A DNA stretch of 64,000 nucleotides from Zobellia uliginosa (GTDB lineage: Bacteria; Bacteroidota; Bacteroidia; Flavobacteriales; Flavobacteriaceae). Below the pieces are notes generated by a model, which was not told the DNA's origin, searched no databases, and saw nothing but the letters and a program-made list of their open reading frames with translations. Below, piece by piece: positions 56,147-64,000 of this stretch (position 1 is its first letter; each line of letters opens with the position of its first letter). The stretch spans positions 818,062-882,061 of the forward strand of contig NZ_JAHKPY010000003.1 of assembly GCF_018860745.1 (NCBI RefSeq), read 5' to 3'. The translations under genes were made by a program, and so were the position numbers.

Positions 56147-56178
56147 AAAAAGGTTGCCTACGTATAGGCAACCTTTTT
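56147..56178. terminator. Terminator between the sigma and DUF4494 genes
   Basis: AAAAAGGTTGCCTA (56147-56160) pairs with TAGGCAACCTTTTT (56165-56178) around CGTA. On the minus strand it ends the DUF4494 transcript. Confidence 0.9.
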
Positions 56179-56200
56179 AAAATATTTGTAGTTATATAAC

Positions 56201-56761
56201 TTATTTTTCTTCCGAAGAAAGAACATCGGCCATTTCCAGCTCTTCTTTCATCTCTAAATTCACGGGAACCGAATCCTTTAAGGCATTAAATTTTTCCAAA
56301 CGTGCCATATCGTCTTCTTCACCTGAAAAATAAGGAAAAACGTCCATGATAGGAGATTCGGAAATAGCGGGTATAGTATATTCACCCATCGTATCTTTCA
56401 TAACACTTACTGTATTATCATATGCCTCCTTTACATCGTTGGCCTGTACCAAAAGATACATATTAGTCTTACGCTCTTTACCACTTTCTTCATCAAAAGC
56501 AATCAAAGATACCCGAGATTTAAACCATCTATCGGAATTTTCAAAAGGATGTATTTCTGCGTAATTGGCTACTTTTATATTGGTGATTTTAATTTCCTCG
56601 GTATCACTTAAATAAACCGACATTTCTTCGGTAATCCTACTTTCGGCCTCGGTATAAGAAATGGCATCCACCAAAAACGGTTCGGTCTTTACCTTTTGCG
56701 TGCCCGATGTTTCATCAAGTTTTCTATATTTTACTTTACATTCATACCACGTTGCACTCAT
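56201..56761 (-). CDS. DUF4494 protein
   Basis: The protein has 186 residues from ATG 56761. The longer frame to 56836 is rejected because the conserved DUF4494 start is MSATWYECKVKYRK. Further family signatures are FLVDAISYTEAESRITEEM and WFKSRVSLIAFDEESGKERKTNMYLLVQA. Predicted to be a cytosolic alpha/beta protein. DUF4494 is found almost only in Bacteroidetes and its function is unknown. It stands alone. Confidence 0.88.
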   Translation of the reverse strand: MSATWYECKVKYRKLDETSGTQKVKTEPFLVDAISYTEAESRITEEMSVYLSDTEEIKITNIKVANYAEIHPFENSDRWFKSRVSLIAFDEESGKERKTNMYLLVQANDVKEAYDNTVSVMKDTMGEYTIPAISESPIMDVFPYFSGEEDDMARLEKFNALKDSVPVNLEMKEELEMADVLSSEEK

Positions 56762-57049
56762 ATATTTTGTTTTAAGGGTACCAAATATAGGGGTAAGCAA
56801 TAGCTCAAAATGCCAAAAAAAGGAATAGATATTCACAATTTAGAATTGAGTTTTATATTGCTTTTAGCATGAGGGAGTTAGCTTTTTAACCGTCATCAAT
56901 TTGTGAGTGGAAATACGATAATGAAAAGATAAACGTTTTTATAATTCTTAACAGTAAGAGAATGTCAAAGTTTAAATAAAAGAGTATTAACTTTGCCGGA
57001 TAATTGGTTTGTCAATAAAGATATTATCCAATTGACACGAAGTTATACC

Positions 57050-57412
57050 ATGGAAAAAACAGAATTTTTTGAAAAAAATATCTTCCAGAATCTAAAAAAC
57101 CTTAATGATGGTTTTGATTCCGATAGCATAAATTATTTCTCTGAGGCACATTTTGAAACGGTCTTAGAACGAATAGAGAAGTTTGGGATTGGTGTTTACG
57201 AGATCAAACCAAGAGCTAAAGAAGATTTTTTGGATGTTAAGGTAAATGAAGATTATAGAAAAAAAGCTACAGATGCCAAATGGTACAGAAGAGCGTTTAT
57301 AGATTTCAAAAAACAACAGGCAGACCTAAAATATTCAGCAACCTATAAAGTTTCTGAAAAATTATTGAACAGACAAAGTTCTGAAGACGGTGCAGAACTT
57401 AGTGAAAAATAA
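57050..57412 (+). CDS. Unknown small charged protein
   Basis: The protein has 120 residues from ATG 57050. A TTG start at 56993 is excluded because a perfect -7 box TAACTTTG (56988-56995) overlaps it. The product is charged and mixed alpha/beta (ENIFQNLKNLNDGF-like N-terminus, WYRRAFIDFKKQQADLKYSATYKVSEKLL near the C-terminus). No family recognised. The tRNA-Cys gene begins 18 bp after its stop, so the two are probably transcribed together. Confidence 0.6.
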   Translation: MEKTEFFEKNIFQNLKNLNDGFDSDSINYFSEAHFETVLERIEKFGIGVYEIKPRAKEDFLDVKVNEDYRKKATDAKWYRRAFIDFKKQQADLKYSATYKVSEKLLNRQSSEDGAELSEK

Positions 57413-57430
57413 ATGGAAGTAGAATTTTAT

Positions 57431-57501
57431 GGCATTGTGGCTGAATGGCTAGGCAAGACTCCGCAAGAGTCTTTATAATGGTTCGAATCCATTCGATGCC
57501 T
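57431..57501 (+). tRNA. tRNA-Cys (anticodon GCA), CCA not encoded, C at position 33
   Basis: Acceptor GGCATTG pairs with CGATGCC (57494-57500), one G-T pair. The D arm is short. Anticodon stem AGACT/AGTCT (57456-57460, 57468-57472) encloses the loop CCGCAAG, giving anticodon GCA. The T arm is AATGG-TTCGAAT-CCATT. The discriminator base is T, as expected for tRNA-Cys. Base 33 is C rather than the near-universal U. The 3' CCA must be added after transcription. Confidence 0.9.
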
Positions 57502-57518
57502 CAAGGATTTTTTAATAC

Positions 57519-57552
57519 AAAACAGGAATGTCTTATATCTCCTGTTTTTTTT
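57519..57552 (+). terminator. Terminator after tRNA-Cys
   Basis: AAAACAGGA (57519-57527) pairs with TCCTGTTTT (57540-57548) and is followed by further T. The loop is 12 nt. Confidence 0.8.
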
Positions 57553-57853
57553 GGTTTTAGAAGTAGATATAAAATTTATCACAAAAAATATGTTGTAAAA
57601 TATTTTCTAAGATTCATATGTATTTAATAATCAACAATATCACTTCCACACATTAGTATCAGTTGTAAGGATTTTTTCAACCAGTCTATTTACCTGATAA
57701 ATGTCATCCTTTTTAAAGATTTATAGCTATATTTTTATTGTATAATCAAAAAGATATATATCAAAATAATTAGTTGATAATAAACTAAAACAGTAGAAAT
57801 AAGAACAAAGAAGAGAAGCTTAGAACCAATTACTTAAACTAAAAACATAAATA
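57553..57853. other. Intergenic region without recognised feature
   Basis: About 300 bp of AT-rich DNA between the tRNA terminator and the HPF-like gene. No open frame, RNA motif or clear promoter is visible. Confidence 0.5.
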
Positions 57854-58186
57854 ATGAAAGTACTATTCAACACAGACAAAACGATAAGCGGTAGTGAAAA
57901 AGGACAACATTATTTCACTTCTATGGTGGAAGAAAGACTACGTAATTATGAAGCGGATATTACCCGAGTAGAAGTACACCTATCCGATGAAAATGGAAAA
58001 AAAGAAGGACCTAATGACGTACGTTGTTTGTTGGAAACAAGAATAGGCGGAAGACAGCCTTTGGCAGTTTCATCACAAGCCAATACGGTTGAACACGCTT
58101 TATCTACAGCTATAGATAAGCTTTCTGCAACATTAGAAACTACGCTAGGCAAAATGCACAGTCATAAAAAACAGGTTAAAATATAG
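57854..58186 (+). CDS. HPF/RaiA-type ribosome-associated protein
   Basis: The protein has 110 residues. The beta-alpha-beta-beta-beta-alpha pattern, VEVHLSDENGKK, and the C-terminal helix with ALSTAIDKLSATLETTLGKM are typical of the S30EA (HPF/YfiA) family. It lacks the C-terminal dimerisation extension of long HPF, so it is the short type. Such proteins bind the decoding region of the 30S subunit and silence ribosomes in stationary phase or stress. The gene stands alone with its own terminator. Confidence 0.88.
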   Translation: MKVLFNTDKTISGSEKGQHYFTSMVEERLRNYEADITRVEVHLSDENGKKEGPNDVRCLLETRIGGRQPLAVSSQANTVEHALSTAIDKLSATLETTLGKMHSHKKQVKI

Positions 58187-58215
58187 AAGAAAGACTTTTA
58201 TTTTTCTAAGTATAG

Positions 58216-58252
58216 AATAATCCTTTCATTGATTTGAAAGGATTATTTTTTT
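58216..58252 (+). terminator. Terminator after the HPF-like gene
   Basis: AATAATCCTTTCA (58216-58228) pairs with TGAAAGGATTATT (58235-58247) around TTGATT, then a T run. Confidence 0.9.
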
Positions 58253-58461
58253 GATTCTACTTGAAGCGTACTGGAACCAATTTAAATGTACGTTTAAGAA
58301 TAAAATCAAAAAATCTGTATTTTTAAATAACAGAAGGAACTATTAATATTTTTTTATCGTTAAAATTATATGTAAGTTTTAAGCTACAAAATGACCGGTT
58401 GTGCCCATGTAATTTATTTTAGGCTTACATAATAGAATTTAAAAACCAACACGCAGATACT

Positions 58462-59778
58462 ATGAGCAAACTTTCAACGCATAAGGAACCGGATAAGGAT
58501 ACGAATTTAATTCAGTTAGAAAAGGATAGAATCATAGAAAGACAACTGCGTTTTCAAAATCTTTTAATCAATATTTCTACCAAGTACATTAATTCCGATT
58601 TATCGGATATTGATACATTAACACGTACGTCATTACAGCAGATTGGTGAATTTGTAGAATCTGACAGAAGCTATATTTTTTCTTATGACTTTGTGAATAA
58701 TACCACTTCCAACACCTATGAATGGTGCTCTAAGGGAATAGAACCAGAAATAGATAATTTGCAAAATGTCCCTCTTGATTTTATTCCCCAATGGATTAAT
58801 GCTCATAGAGACGGAAAAGCTTTTTATGTTGAAGATGTAAGTCTTTTACCTGAAGATGGAGAACATGGTTTACGAGCTGTTCTAGAGCCTCAAGGCATTA
58901 AAAGTCTTATAACCATACCAAAAATCAAAAATGGTGAATTAATAGGGTTTATAGGTTTTGACTCAGTAAAAAAAATCAACAAGTACGATGACAACGAGAA
59001 AGAAATTCTTTTTGTTATTGCTAATATGCTGGTAAATGTAGGACAGAGAAAAGAAAACGAGGAACGGTTAAAAGCGCAGGAAAAGAAAAAAGAAGAACTA
59101 TTAAAAAGTCTATCGATACAAAACGAAGCTTTAAATGAATATGCCCATGTTGTTTCTCATGATTTAAAGGCTCCGTTAATAAATATTCACACGTTGGTTG
59201 GCTGGTTTAGGGACGATCATAAAGAAGCTTTGGGAGAAGAGCAAATGGTTCCTTTGGACCATGTATTGTTCAATGTTGAGAAAATGAATTTCTTGATAAA
59301 GGGAATACTAGATTACTCCACAAGTGATAGATTAGAGACTCAAGACGCTCTTTTCGATATTAATAAATTGGTTAAAGAGGTTCTAAAAACCATTTTAATT
59401 CCTGATAACATCAAAATAAACATTCAAGAAAATCTGCCTATTTTGTATGGTAATGAATGGAGGTTTAAACAGGTATTTCAAAACTTAATTCAGAATGCGA
59501 TAACCTATAACGATAAAGATAAAGGGTTGGTAGAAGTTGGCGGTACGGATAAAGGCGAATGGTTCGAGTTCTATGTAAAGGATAATGGAAAGGGTATAAA
59601 ATCCAATTATTTTGAGCGTATATTTAAAGTTTTTACAAAATTGGAAGTCACCAGTTCTGCCTCGGGTATTGGGCTTTCTATCGTTAAAAAAATCATTACA
59701 TACTACAAGGGTTCTATTTGGTTAGAAAGTGAGGAAGGTATAGGTTCAACTTTTTATTTTACATTGCCCAAGTCCTAA
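58462..59778 (+). CDS. Cytosolic GAF-domain sensor histidine kinase
   Basis: The protein has 438 residues and no membrane helix. A GAF domain (about 33-195, RSYIFSYDF, SLITIPKIKNGELIGFIGFD) is followed by a short coiled coil, a HisKA box HVVSHDLKAPL (His233), and HATPase_c with NLIQNAITYN, DNGKGI and ASGIGLSIVKKI. It therefore senses an intracellular signal and autophosphorylates. No response-regulator gene is adjacent. The gene is preceded by non-coding DNA and is monocistronic. Confidence 0.93.
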   Translation: MSKLSTHKEPDKDTNLIQLEKDRIIERQLRFQNLLINISTKYINSDLSDIDTLTRTSLQQIGEFVESDRSYIFSYDFVNNTTSNTYEWCSKGIEPEIDNLQNVPLDFIPQWINAHRDGKAFYVEDVSLLPEDGEHGLRAVLEPQGIKSLITIPKIKNGELIGFIGFDSVKKINKYDDNEKEILFVIANMLVNVGQRKENEERLKAQEKKKEELLKSLSIQNEALNEYAHVVSHDLKAPLINIHTLVGWFRDDHKEALGEEQMVPLDHVLFNVEKMNFLIKGILDYSTSDRLETQDALFDINKLVKEVLKTILIPDNIKINIQENLPILYGNEWRFKQVFQNLIQNAITYNDKDKGLVEVGGTDKGEWFEFYVKDNGKGIKSNYFERIFKVFTKLEVTSSASGIGLSIVKKIITYYKGSIWLESEEGIGSTFYFTLPKS

Positions 59779-59894
59779 ATTATTCAAGTATTGATTCACT
59801 TTATAGCGTCTATTGTTTAAGGTAGAGGGTTAGGAAAACAGGGTTTATTCGTAAATCGTTACTTTTAAGATGTTTTCATTTTAAATTCCCCACT

Positions 59895-61148
59895 ATGTCC
59901 AAACTTTTTCTTAAGCTTATTCCAATAGTCTTTCTGCTTTTTAATGTGGGCTGTAGCAAAGATAAAAATGAAAATTCAGCGGTAGAACCCGATGCTATAG
60001 AAGATATTGTTAATGACACTACAGTAAACAAGGTCAAACTATTTTGGTTGTACCTACACCATGAAGAAATCCCAGATGCATTAATAAAAACGGAAGCTCC
60101 CAGAAGAGATTTGATAGTTATGAATGCTTGGTTTCATGAATATATCAAGAAATTTAAATCGGCTAATCCAGAGATAAAAACATTGGTATATAAAGACCTG
60201 ACTTCTACGAGGAGTTATGCCGTTGAAGAAGGCCTGGATAACGAATATCTTCCTACGGGAGTGGGTTTCAAATATGCAGATGAGAACCATCCCGAGTGGT
60301 TTTTAATAGACGAAAATAATAATAGACTGGAATATACAGGCTATCCAGAACATTGGCAAATGGATGTGGGTAATACGGCATACCAACAGTTATGGGCCAA
60401 ACAGGTAGTGGATGAACTTGTTGCAAATGAGTGGGACGGCGTATTGATGGATAACGCTATTTATATCTTAGATACTTATCATGAAAATGTTTTTCCTAAA
60501 GATTACGAAAGCAATGAAGCGTTTCAACAGGCATATGAATCCATTTTAAGCACTATCTACAAAAGGCTTAAGGTAGATAATAAAATAGGTGTTGCTAATG
60601 TAACGGATACTCGTTTACATCCCGGAGTTTGGGAAAGCTATATGCAACATCTAGATGGTGGCCTGGATGAATGGTGGCTCGTGTTCAGTAACGGAAACTA
60701 CCTTTCCGATTATACAGAGGGCTTCATCCCGCAAATAAGTGAAGTGGTTACTAATGAAGCAGAGCATAAAATTACCCTTGTACAGCCCCATAGTTCCTTA
60801 TCTGACGAACAAGGTTTTTACTATGCCTTTGCCAGCTATTGGCTTGTTAATGATGGGAACACTTATTTTTCAGAACAAGAAATCACAGATGCTTATAATA
60901 AACCCTCGCCATGGCGGGAGGAATATACATGGAACTTTGGTAAAGCCGATGCCCCTTATTTCCAAATTGAAAGTGGGGTCTACAGACGAGATTTTTCGCA
61001 GGCAATCGTGTTGGTAAATGCCAACGAAACTGGTACTATCTCTTTAAGTCTTGATTCTATCTACTTGAATGAAAAAGGGGAAGAAGTTACATCCATAACT
61101 CTAAAAGGCTTGCATGGCAGTGTTTTGAGAAAGCTTAGCGAAGAATAG
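59895..61148 (+). CDS. Lipoprotein, GHL15-like putative glycoside hydrolase
   Basis: The protein has 417 residues. The signal peptide and lipobox end at Cys20 (LLFNVGC). The mature part looks like a TIM-barrel of the GHL15 group: KLFWLYL near the start, TLVYKDL, HWQMDVGNTAYQQLWAKQVVDEL and WDGVLMDNA (likely catalytic Asp region) in order, ANETGTISL at the C-terminus. Such proteins are proposed, not proven, to cleave polysaccharide. The gene stands alone. Confidence 0.78.
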   Translation: MSKLFLKLIPIVFLLFNVGCSKDKNENSAVEPDAIEDIVNDTTVNKVKLFWLYLHHEEIPDALIKTEAPRRDLIVMNAWFHEYIKKFKSANPEIKTLVYKDLTSTRSYAVEEGLDNEYLPTGVGFKYADENHPEWFLIDENNNRLEYTGYPEHWQMDVGNTAYQQLWAKQVVDELVANEWDGVLMDNAIYILDTYHENVFPKDYESNEAFQQAYESILSTIYKRLKVDNKIGVANVTDTRLHPGVWESYMQHLDGGLDEWWLVFSNGNYLSDYTEGFIPQISEVVTNEAEHKITLVQPHSSLSDEQGFYYAFASYWLVNDGNTYFSEQEITDAYNKPSPWREEYTWNFGKADAPYFQIESGVYRRDFSQAIVLVNANETGTISLSLDSIYLNEKGEEVTSITLKGLHGSVLRKLSEE

Positions 61149-61271
61149 GGGCAACATCAAAACGTACGTAGTTAATTTGAAAAATATAGATTTTAAGTGA
61201 TAGTTGTCATAAAATAAAAAGTTGACCTTTACTATCTTTCAAGCAAAGTCAATCCCTTTATAAAACTGCAC

Positions 61272-63089
61272 ATGAACATCAATCGTAAAAAGATAGATAG
61301 CCTCATTAAAGAAATGGAAGCTATTTTGCGAAAAATCAGAAAAGAGGAAAAAAAAGCAGCACCTATTTTACGGAAAATAAACTCTCATCATAAAAAGAGT
61401 GCCATAAACCTGGTGCATTATCATAAGTTCAGAAGAGCGGATTTTAGGGAAAGTCAAAGAAAATTGGGGAATTTGGGAATGACACGTTTTGCCCGGGCTC
61501 AAGGTCATGTAGAAGATAGTTTGGTAAAAGTCTTGTATTTATTATATCGTTTGGCAGATGGTGCTCCCCCCAATTTCAAGAAGGCTAAATTATCAACTAA
61601 AAAAAGTAAAGTCCTTTTAAAACGTAATACAAAAGCATTATTTGGACCTCCTTCAAAAGGCCGCAGGGTTCGTATAATGGTTACTATGCCTTCCCATGCA
61701 GCATACGATTATAGATTGGTTTACAGTATGATTGAAAATGGTATGAACTGTGCCAGAATAAATTGTGCACATGATACACCTAAAATTTGGAAGGCTATTA
61801 TTGAAAATATCAAAAAGGCTTCAGAGGAACTTGGTACTTCCGTGAAAATTGCAATGGATTTAGCAGGTCCAAAAATTAGAACCGGTATGGTGAAACCAGG
61901 GGGGCGGATAGTAAAGTTTAAACCTGATAAAGATGACGAGGGCAGGGTAATGAAACCAGTACACATAGAATTGGTTTCAAGCACAATAGAAAATATACCT
62001 TTAAAGGCGGTACCTATAGATGCAGATTGGTTAGGGCAGCTTTTACCAGATGATATAGTAAGCCTAGTAGACGACAAAAATAAATCAAGAAAACTTAAGG
62101 TAGTTAGGTCTTCAGAAAATGGAGTTATTGTAAAGTCCAACAAGCGTATACTTTTTAAAAGCAGTATGGTTTTGGAAAGTAAAAAATTGAATAAAAACGG
62201 AACTGTGGGTACTTTGCCGGAAATTCAAAAAGCGGTTAGGCTATACAAAGGCGATGTACTCGTAGTAACCAATGAAAGTATCCTAGGAAGTTCAGCTACG
62301 CTAAATGAGCAAGGTAAAATTATTGAAAAAGCTCATATTCCTTGCCAGTTTTCCGGAATATTCAAAAAAGTGCATCAAGGGGATTTGGTTTTGTTCGATG
62401 ATGGTAAGATCGAAGGAACTATACAATCTGTTACTAAAGATAATTTTGAGGTTCTCATAACTAGAGCGGTAGAAAAAGGTGCTAAATTAAAGGCAGAGAA
62501 AGGCATGAATTTTCCCAACACCAATTTGGGAATCAGTGGTCTGACTTTAAAAGATAGGGAAGATTTAAAATTTGTTGCCGAGCATGCGGACATCGTTAAT
62601 TTTTCTTTTGTGAACTCTAAAAAAGATGTGAGCGAACTACTGGTAGAATTAAAAAAACTAGGTGCCTTTAATAAATTAGGGATTATTTTAAAAATAGAAA
62701 CCAAATTTGCTTTTTACAACTTAGAGGAGATACTTCAAGAAGCCATGCAGGCAAAGGACGTAGGGGTCATGATTGCTCGTGGCGACCTTGCCGTAGAAGC
62801 AGGTTGGCAGGATATTGGTCAAGTTCAACAAGAACTTTTATCTATATGCGGAGCAGCACATATACCGGTAATTTGGGCCACTCAAGTTTTAGAAAATCTA
62901 GCAAAAAACGGACTGCCATCCCGATCGGAAATTACAGATGTGGTTACCTCTTTAAAGTCGGAATGTGTAATGGTAAATAAAGGACCGTATATGGAAGATG
63001 TGCTTTTACTTCTAAACACCATACTTTCTAATATGGAAGACTTTCAGGAAAAGAACGAAACTATGCTACCTAAAATACGTAGACTTTAA
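61272..63089 (+). CDS. Pyruvate-kinase-like protein with N-terminal extension
   Basis: The protein has 605 residues. The first about 130 form a basic helical extension absent from ordinary pyruvate kinase. The barrel follows with R162-I-N164 (ARINCAH), DLAGPKIRTG (196-205), ILKIETKFAF (Lys474 equivalent to the catalytic Lys), IARGDLAVE (501-509) and GLPSRSEITDVV. The residues that bind K+ in normal enzymes (Ser after N, Thr after D) read Ala166 and Leu197. The usual SGETA motif reads NKGPY, and the C-terminal allosteric domain is missing. It is therefore an atypical paralog whose activity on phosphoenolpyruvate is doubtful. The housekeeping enzyme should be elsewhere. Confidence 0.88.
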   Translation: MNINRKKIDSLIKEMEAILRKIRKEEKKAAPILRKINSHHKKSAINLVHYHKFRRADFRESQRKLGNLGMTRFARAQGHVEDSLVKVLYLLYRLADGAPPNFKKAKLSTKKSKVLLKRNTKALFGPPSKGRRVRIMVTMPSHAAYDYRLVYSMIENGMNCARINCAHDTPKIWKAIIENIKKASEELGTSVKIAMDLAGPKIRTGMVKPGGRIVKFKPDKDDEGRVMKPVHIELVSSTIENIPLKAVPIDADWLGQLLPDDIVSLVDDKNKSRKLKVVRSSENGVIVKSNKRILFKSSMVLESKKLNKNGTVGTLPEIQKAVRLYKGDVLVVTNESILGSSATLNEQGKIIEKAHIPCQFSGIFKKVHQGDLVLFDDGKIEGTIQSVTKDNFEVLITRAVEKGAKLKAEKGMNFPNTNLGISGLTLKDREDLKFVAEHADIVNFSFVNSKKDVSELLVELKKLGAFNKLGIILKIETKFAFYNLEEILQEAMQAKDVGVMIARGDLAVEAGWQDIGQVQQELLSICGAAHIPVIWATQVLENLAKNGLPSRSEITDVVTSLKSECVMVNKGPYMEDVLLLLNTILSNMEDFQEKNETMLPKIRRL

Positions 63090-63130
63090 AGTACCTTTTT
63101 TTAATCTAAATTGCACGGTCAACAGAAAAT

Positions 63131-63164
63131 AAACAACCCCGTTAAAATTTTAAAGGGGTTGTTT
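63131..63164. terminator. Bidirectional terminator between the pyruvate-kinase-like and barrel genes
   Basis: AAACAACCCC (63131-63140) pairs with GGGGTTGTTT (63155-63164), and TTAAAATTTTAA inside can also fold. It lies between convergent genes. Confidence 0.88.
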
Positions 63165-63196
63165 ATTATATACTGAAGAAATAATATTTTCTAAAA

Positions 63197-64000
63197 CTAT
63201 CGGTTTTTATTTGAACGTTTAAACGTGTAGGTGATACCGATATTGATTCCAAATGAGGAATAGGGTACTTTTTGGGATAACTTTTTAGAGTCATCTGTAT
63301 TTGTGTTGGACAGCTTATCAACATATGTTGTTTTTCTAACATTACCATCGGGCAAGTTGTCCAAGGAGTAGAAATTAGCTACGGCAACCGTTCCATCAGG
63401 TAAAAACTCATCGGTATTGAACTCTGAGAGTTCGGAATCTTTTCGTTTTAAACTAATCCCATAATACTCAGCTTCAACAAATAGACTTAAATTTGTGTTT
63501 AGGTCATATTTATAACCTAGAGCACCCACAAAACCTAAAGGGAAATGTCCGTGGAAATCTTCTTTATAATTGGTTTCGGAGTATGATCCCTCTGGCAAAC
63601 CAAAAGCTTGTGCTTCAGCTTCTGAAAAGAGTGCTTTTCTATAAACTACTGCTTCAGTTTTCCCGCCCACTTTTAGTAAGGCGCCAAAACGACCATAGAT
63701 GTTGTTGGTAAACCTATAAACTACAGAAGCAGAAGCTCCAAATGCACGTGCTCTTGCTACAGCATCTACATCTGTACTTGGCACACTAACTTTAGACACG
63801 GTTTGATCGGTTCCATTTAGGTAACCAAATGCCAAATCCGCACCAAAAGACTCATTAAAAAAATAAGTGCCTCGTATTTGAACATTGGTACCCGCACCAT
63901 AACTACCGTAAGTATTTTCGGTTTCGGATACATTTACTTCTTCCCCTAGTTTCATTGTCGCGCTTCCTATGGCATAGCCGGAACTAACTGACACTTGCAG
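63197..64000 (-). CDS. Outer-membrane beta-barrel protein (5' end outside window)
   Basis: About 268 codons are visible to the window edge; the frame continues past position 64000, so the start and signal peptide are missing. The GTG at 63994 is internal. Strands such as GTNVQIRGTYFFNESFGADLAFGYL, VVYRFTNNIYGRFGALLKVGG and NIGITYTFKR alternate with polar loops, and the protein ends in a basic tail after an aromatic strand, as in OmpW/OprF-like barrels. The exact family is not recognised. Confidence 0.75.
   Translation of the reverse strand: MQVSVSSGYAIGSATMKLGEEVNVSETENTYGSYGAGTNVQIRGTYFFNESFGADLAFGYLNGTDQTVSKVSVPSTDVDAVARARAFGASASVVYRFTNNIYGRFGALLKVGGKTEAVVYRKALFSEAEAQAFGLPEGSYSETNYKEDFHGHFPLGFVGALGYKYDLNTNLSLFVEAEYYGISLKRKDSELSEFNTDEFLPDGTVAVANFYSLDNLPDGNVRKTTYVDKLSNTNTDDSKKLSQKVPYSSFGINIGITYTFKRSNKNR

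Noticed and set aside
1-64000. CRISPR arrays, rRNA, insertion sequences, prophage
   Set aside because: Looked for regularly spaced repeats, rRNA signatures, transposase motifs and phage structural genes; none seen.

Overview
The window looks like chromosomal DNA of a marine Flavobacteriaceae-type Bacteroidetes. It is AT-rich and its promoters have the Bacteroidetes form (TTG, a spacer of about 19-20 bp, then TAnnTTTG). Start codons lack strong Shine-Dalgarno sequences. Characteristic lineage proteins are present: a T9SS type A sorting tail, DUF4494, DUF6515-like and DUF6503-like proteins, a short RpoD-type sigma factor and the TPR-histidine kinase format. There is no rRNA, CRISPR array, insertion sequence or prophage. 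One tRNA gene (Cys) is present.

Layout. 1-5.1 kb: end of a LytTR response regulator, a GreA/GreB-type factor, a J-domain/KTSC protein, two adjacent DEAD-box helicases and a cold-shock protein (an RNA-handling cluster). 5.1-15 kb: a divergent XRE/LexA-like regulator facing a five-gene envelope operon of YbjN-like protein, PspA, YqiJ-like membrane OB-fold protein, flotillin and a 1629-residue AAA+ ATPase. It ends at a perfect 30-bp palindromic terminator. This is the most system-like block in the window. 15-20 kb: DUF6515-like protein, an SDR with a zinc ribbon and lost catalytic residues, a stand-alone RecA1 DEAD-box fragment, a small membrane protein and an EamA transporter. 20-24.6 kb: patatin-like protein, an HNH endonuclease overlapping a shortened HpaII-like protein, and a DUF2130 nuclease-fold protein. 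This is a possible small defence or nuclease island.

24.8-35.5 kb: a secreted T9SS protein; a quinone oxidoreductase / leucine dehydrogenase / DUF1330 operon divergent from a MarR regulator with visible operator half-sites; a deiodinase-like nitroreductase; a DUF6503-like protein and, 2 kb away, the decayed 3' end of a second copy; a lipoprotein hydrolase and barrel pair; and a sulfatase. 35.9-46 kb: a 1819-residue surface protein, a TPR-histidine kinase, an unknown secreted protein and an esterase.

46.3-53.9 kb: a compact operon with a transglutaminase/DUF2126 protein, a circularly permuted ATP-grasp/alpha-E protein, a second transglutaminase and a class I glutamine amidotransferase. This gene set is thought to make and process an unidentified peptide or amide product. 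53.9-64 kb: Crp-like regulator with DUF3995 protein, an RpoD-like sigma paralog, DUF4494, tRNA-Cys with an unusual C33, an HPF/RaiA-like protein, a GAF histidine kinase, a GHL15-like lipoprotein, an atypical pyruvate-kinase paralog with an N-terminal extension, and the start of an outer-membrane barrel gene cut by the window edge.

Functional names come from recognising motifs and families by eye. No database search was run. Promoters, operators and terminators are read from sequence pattern only.
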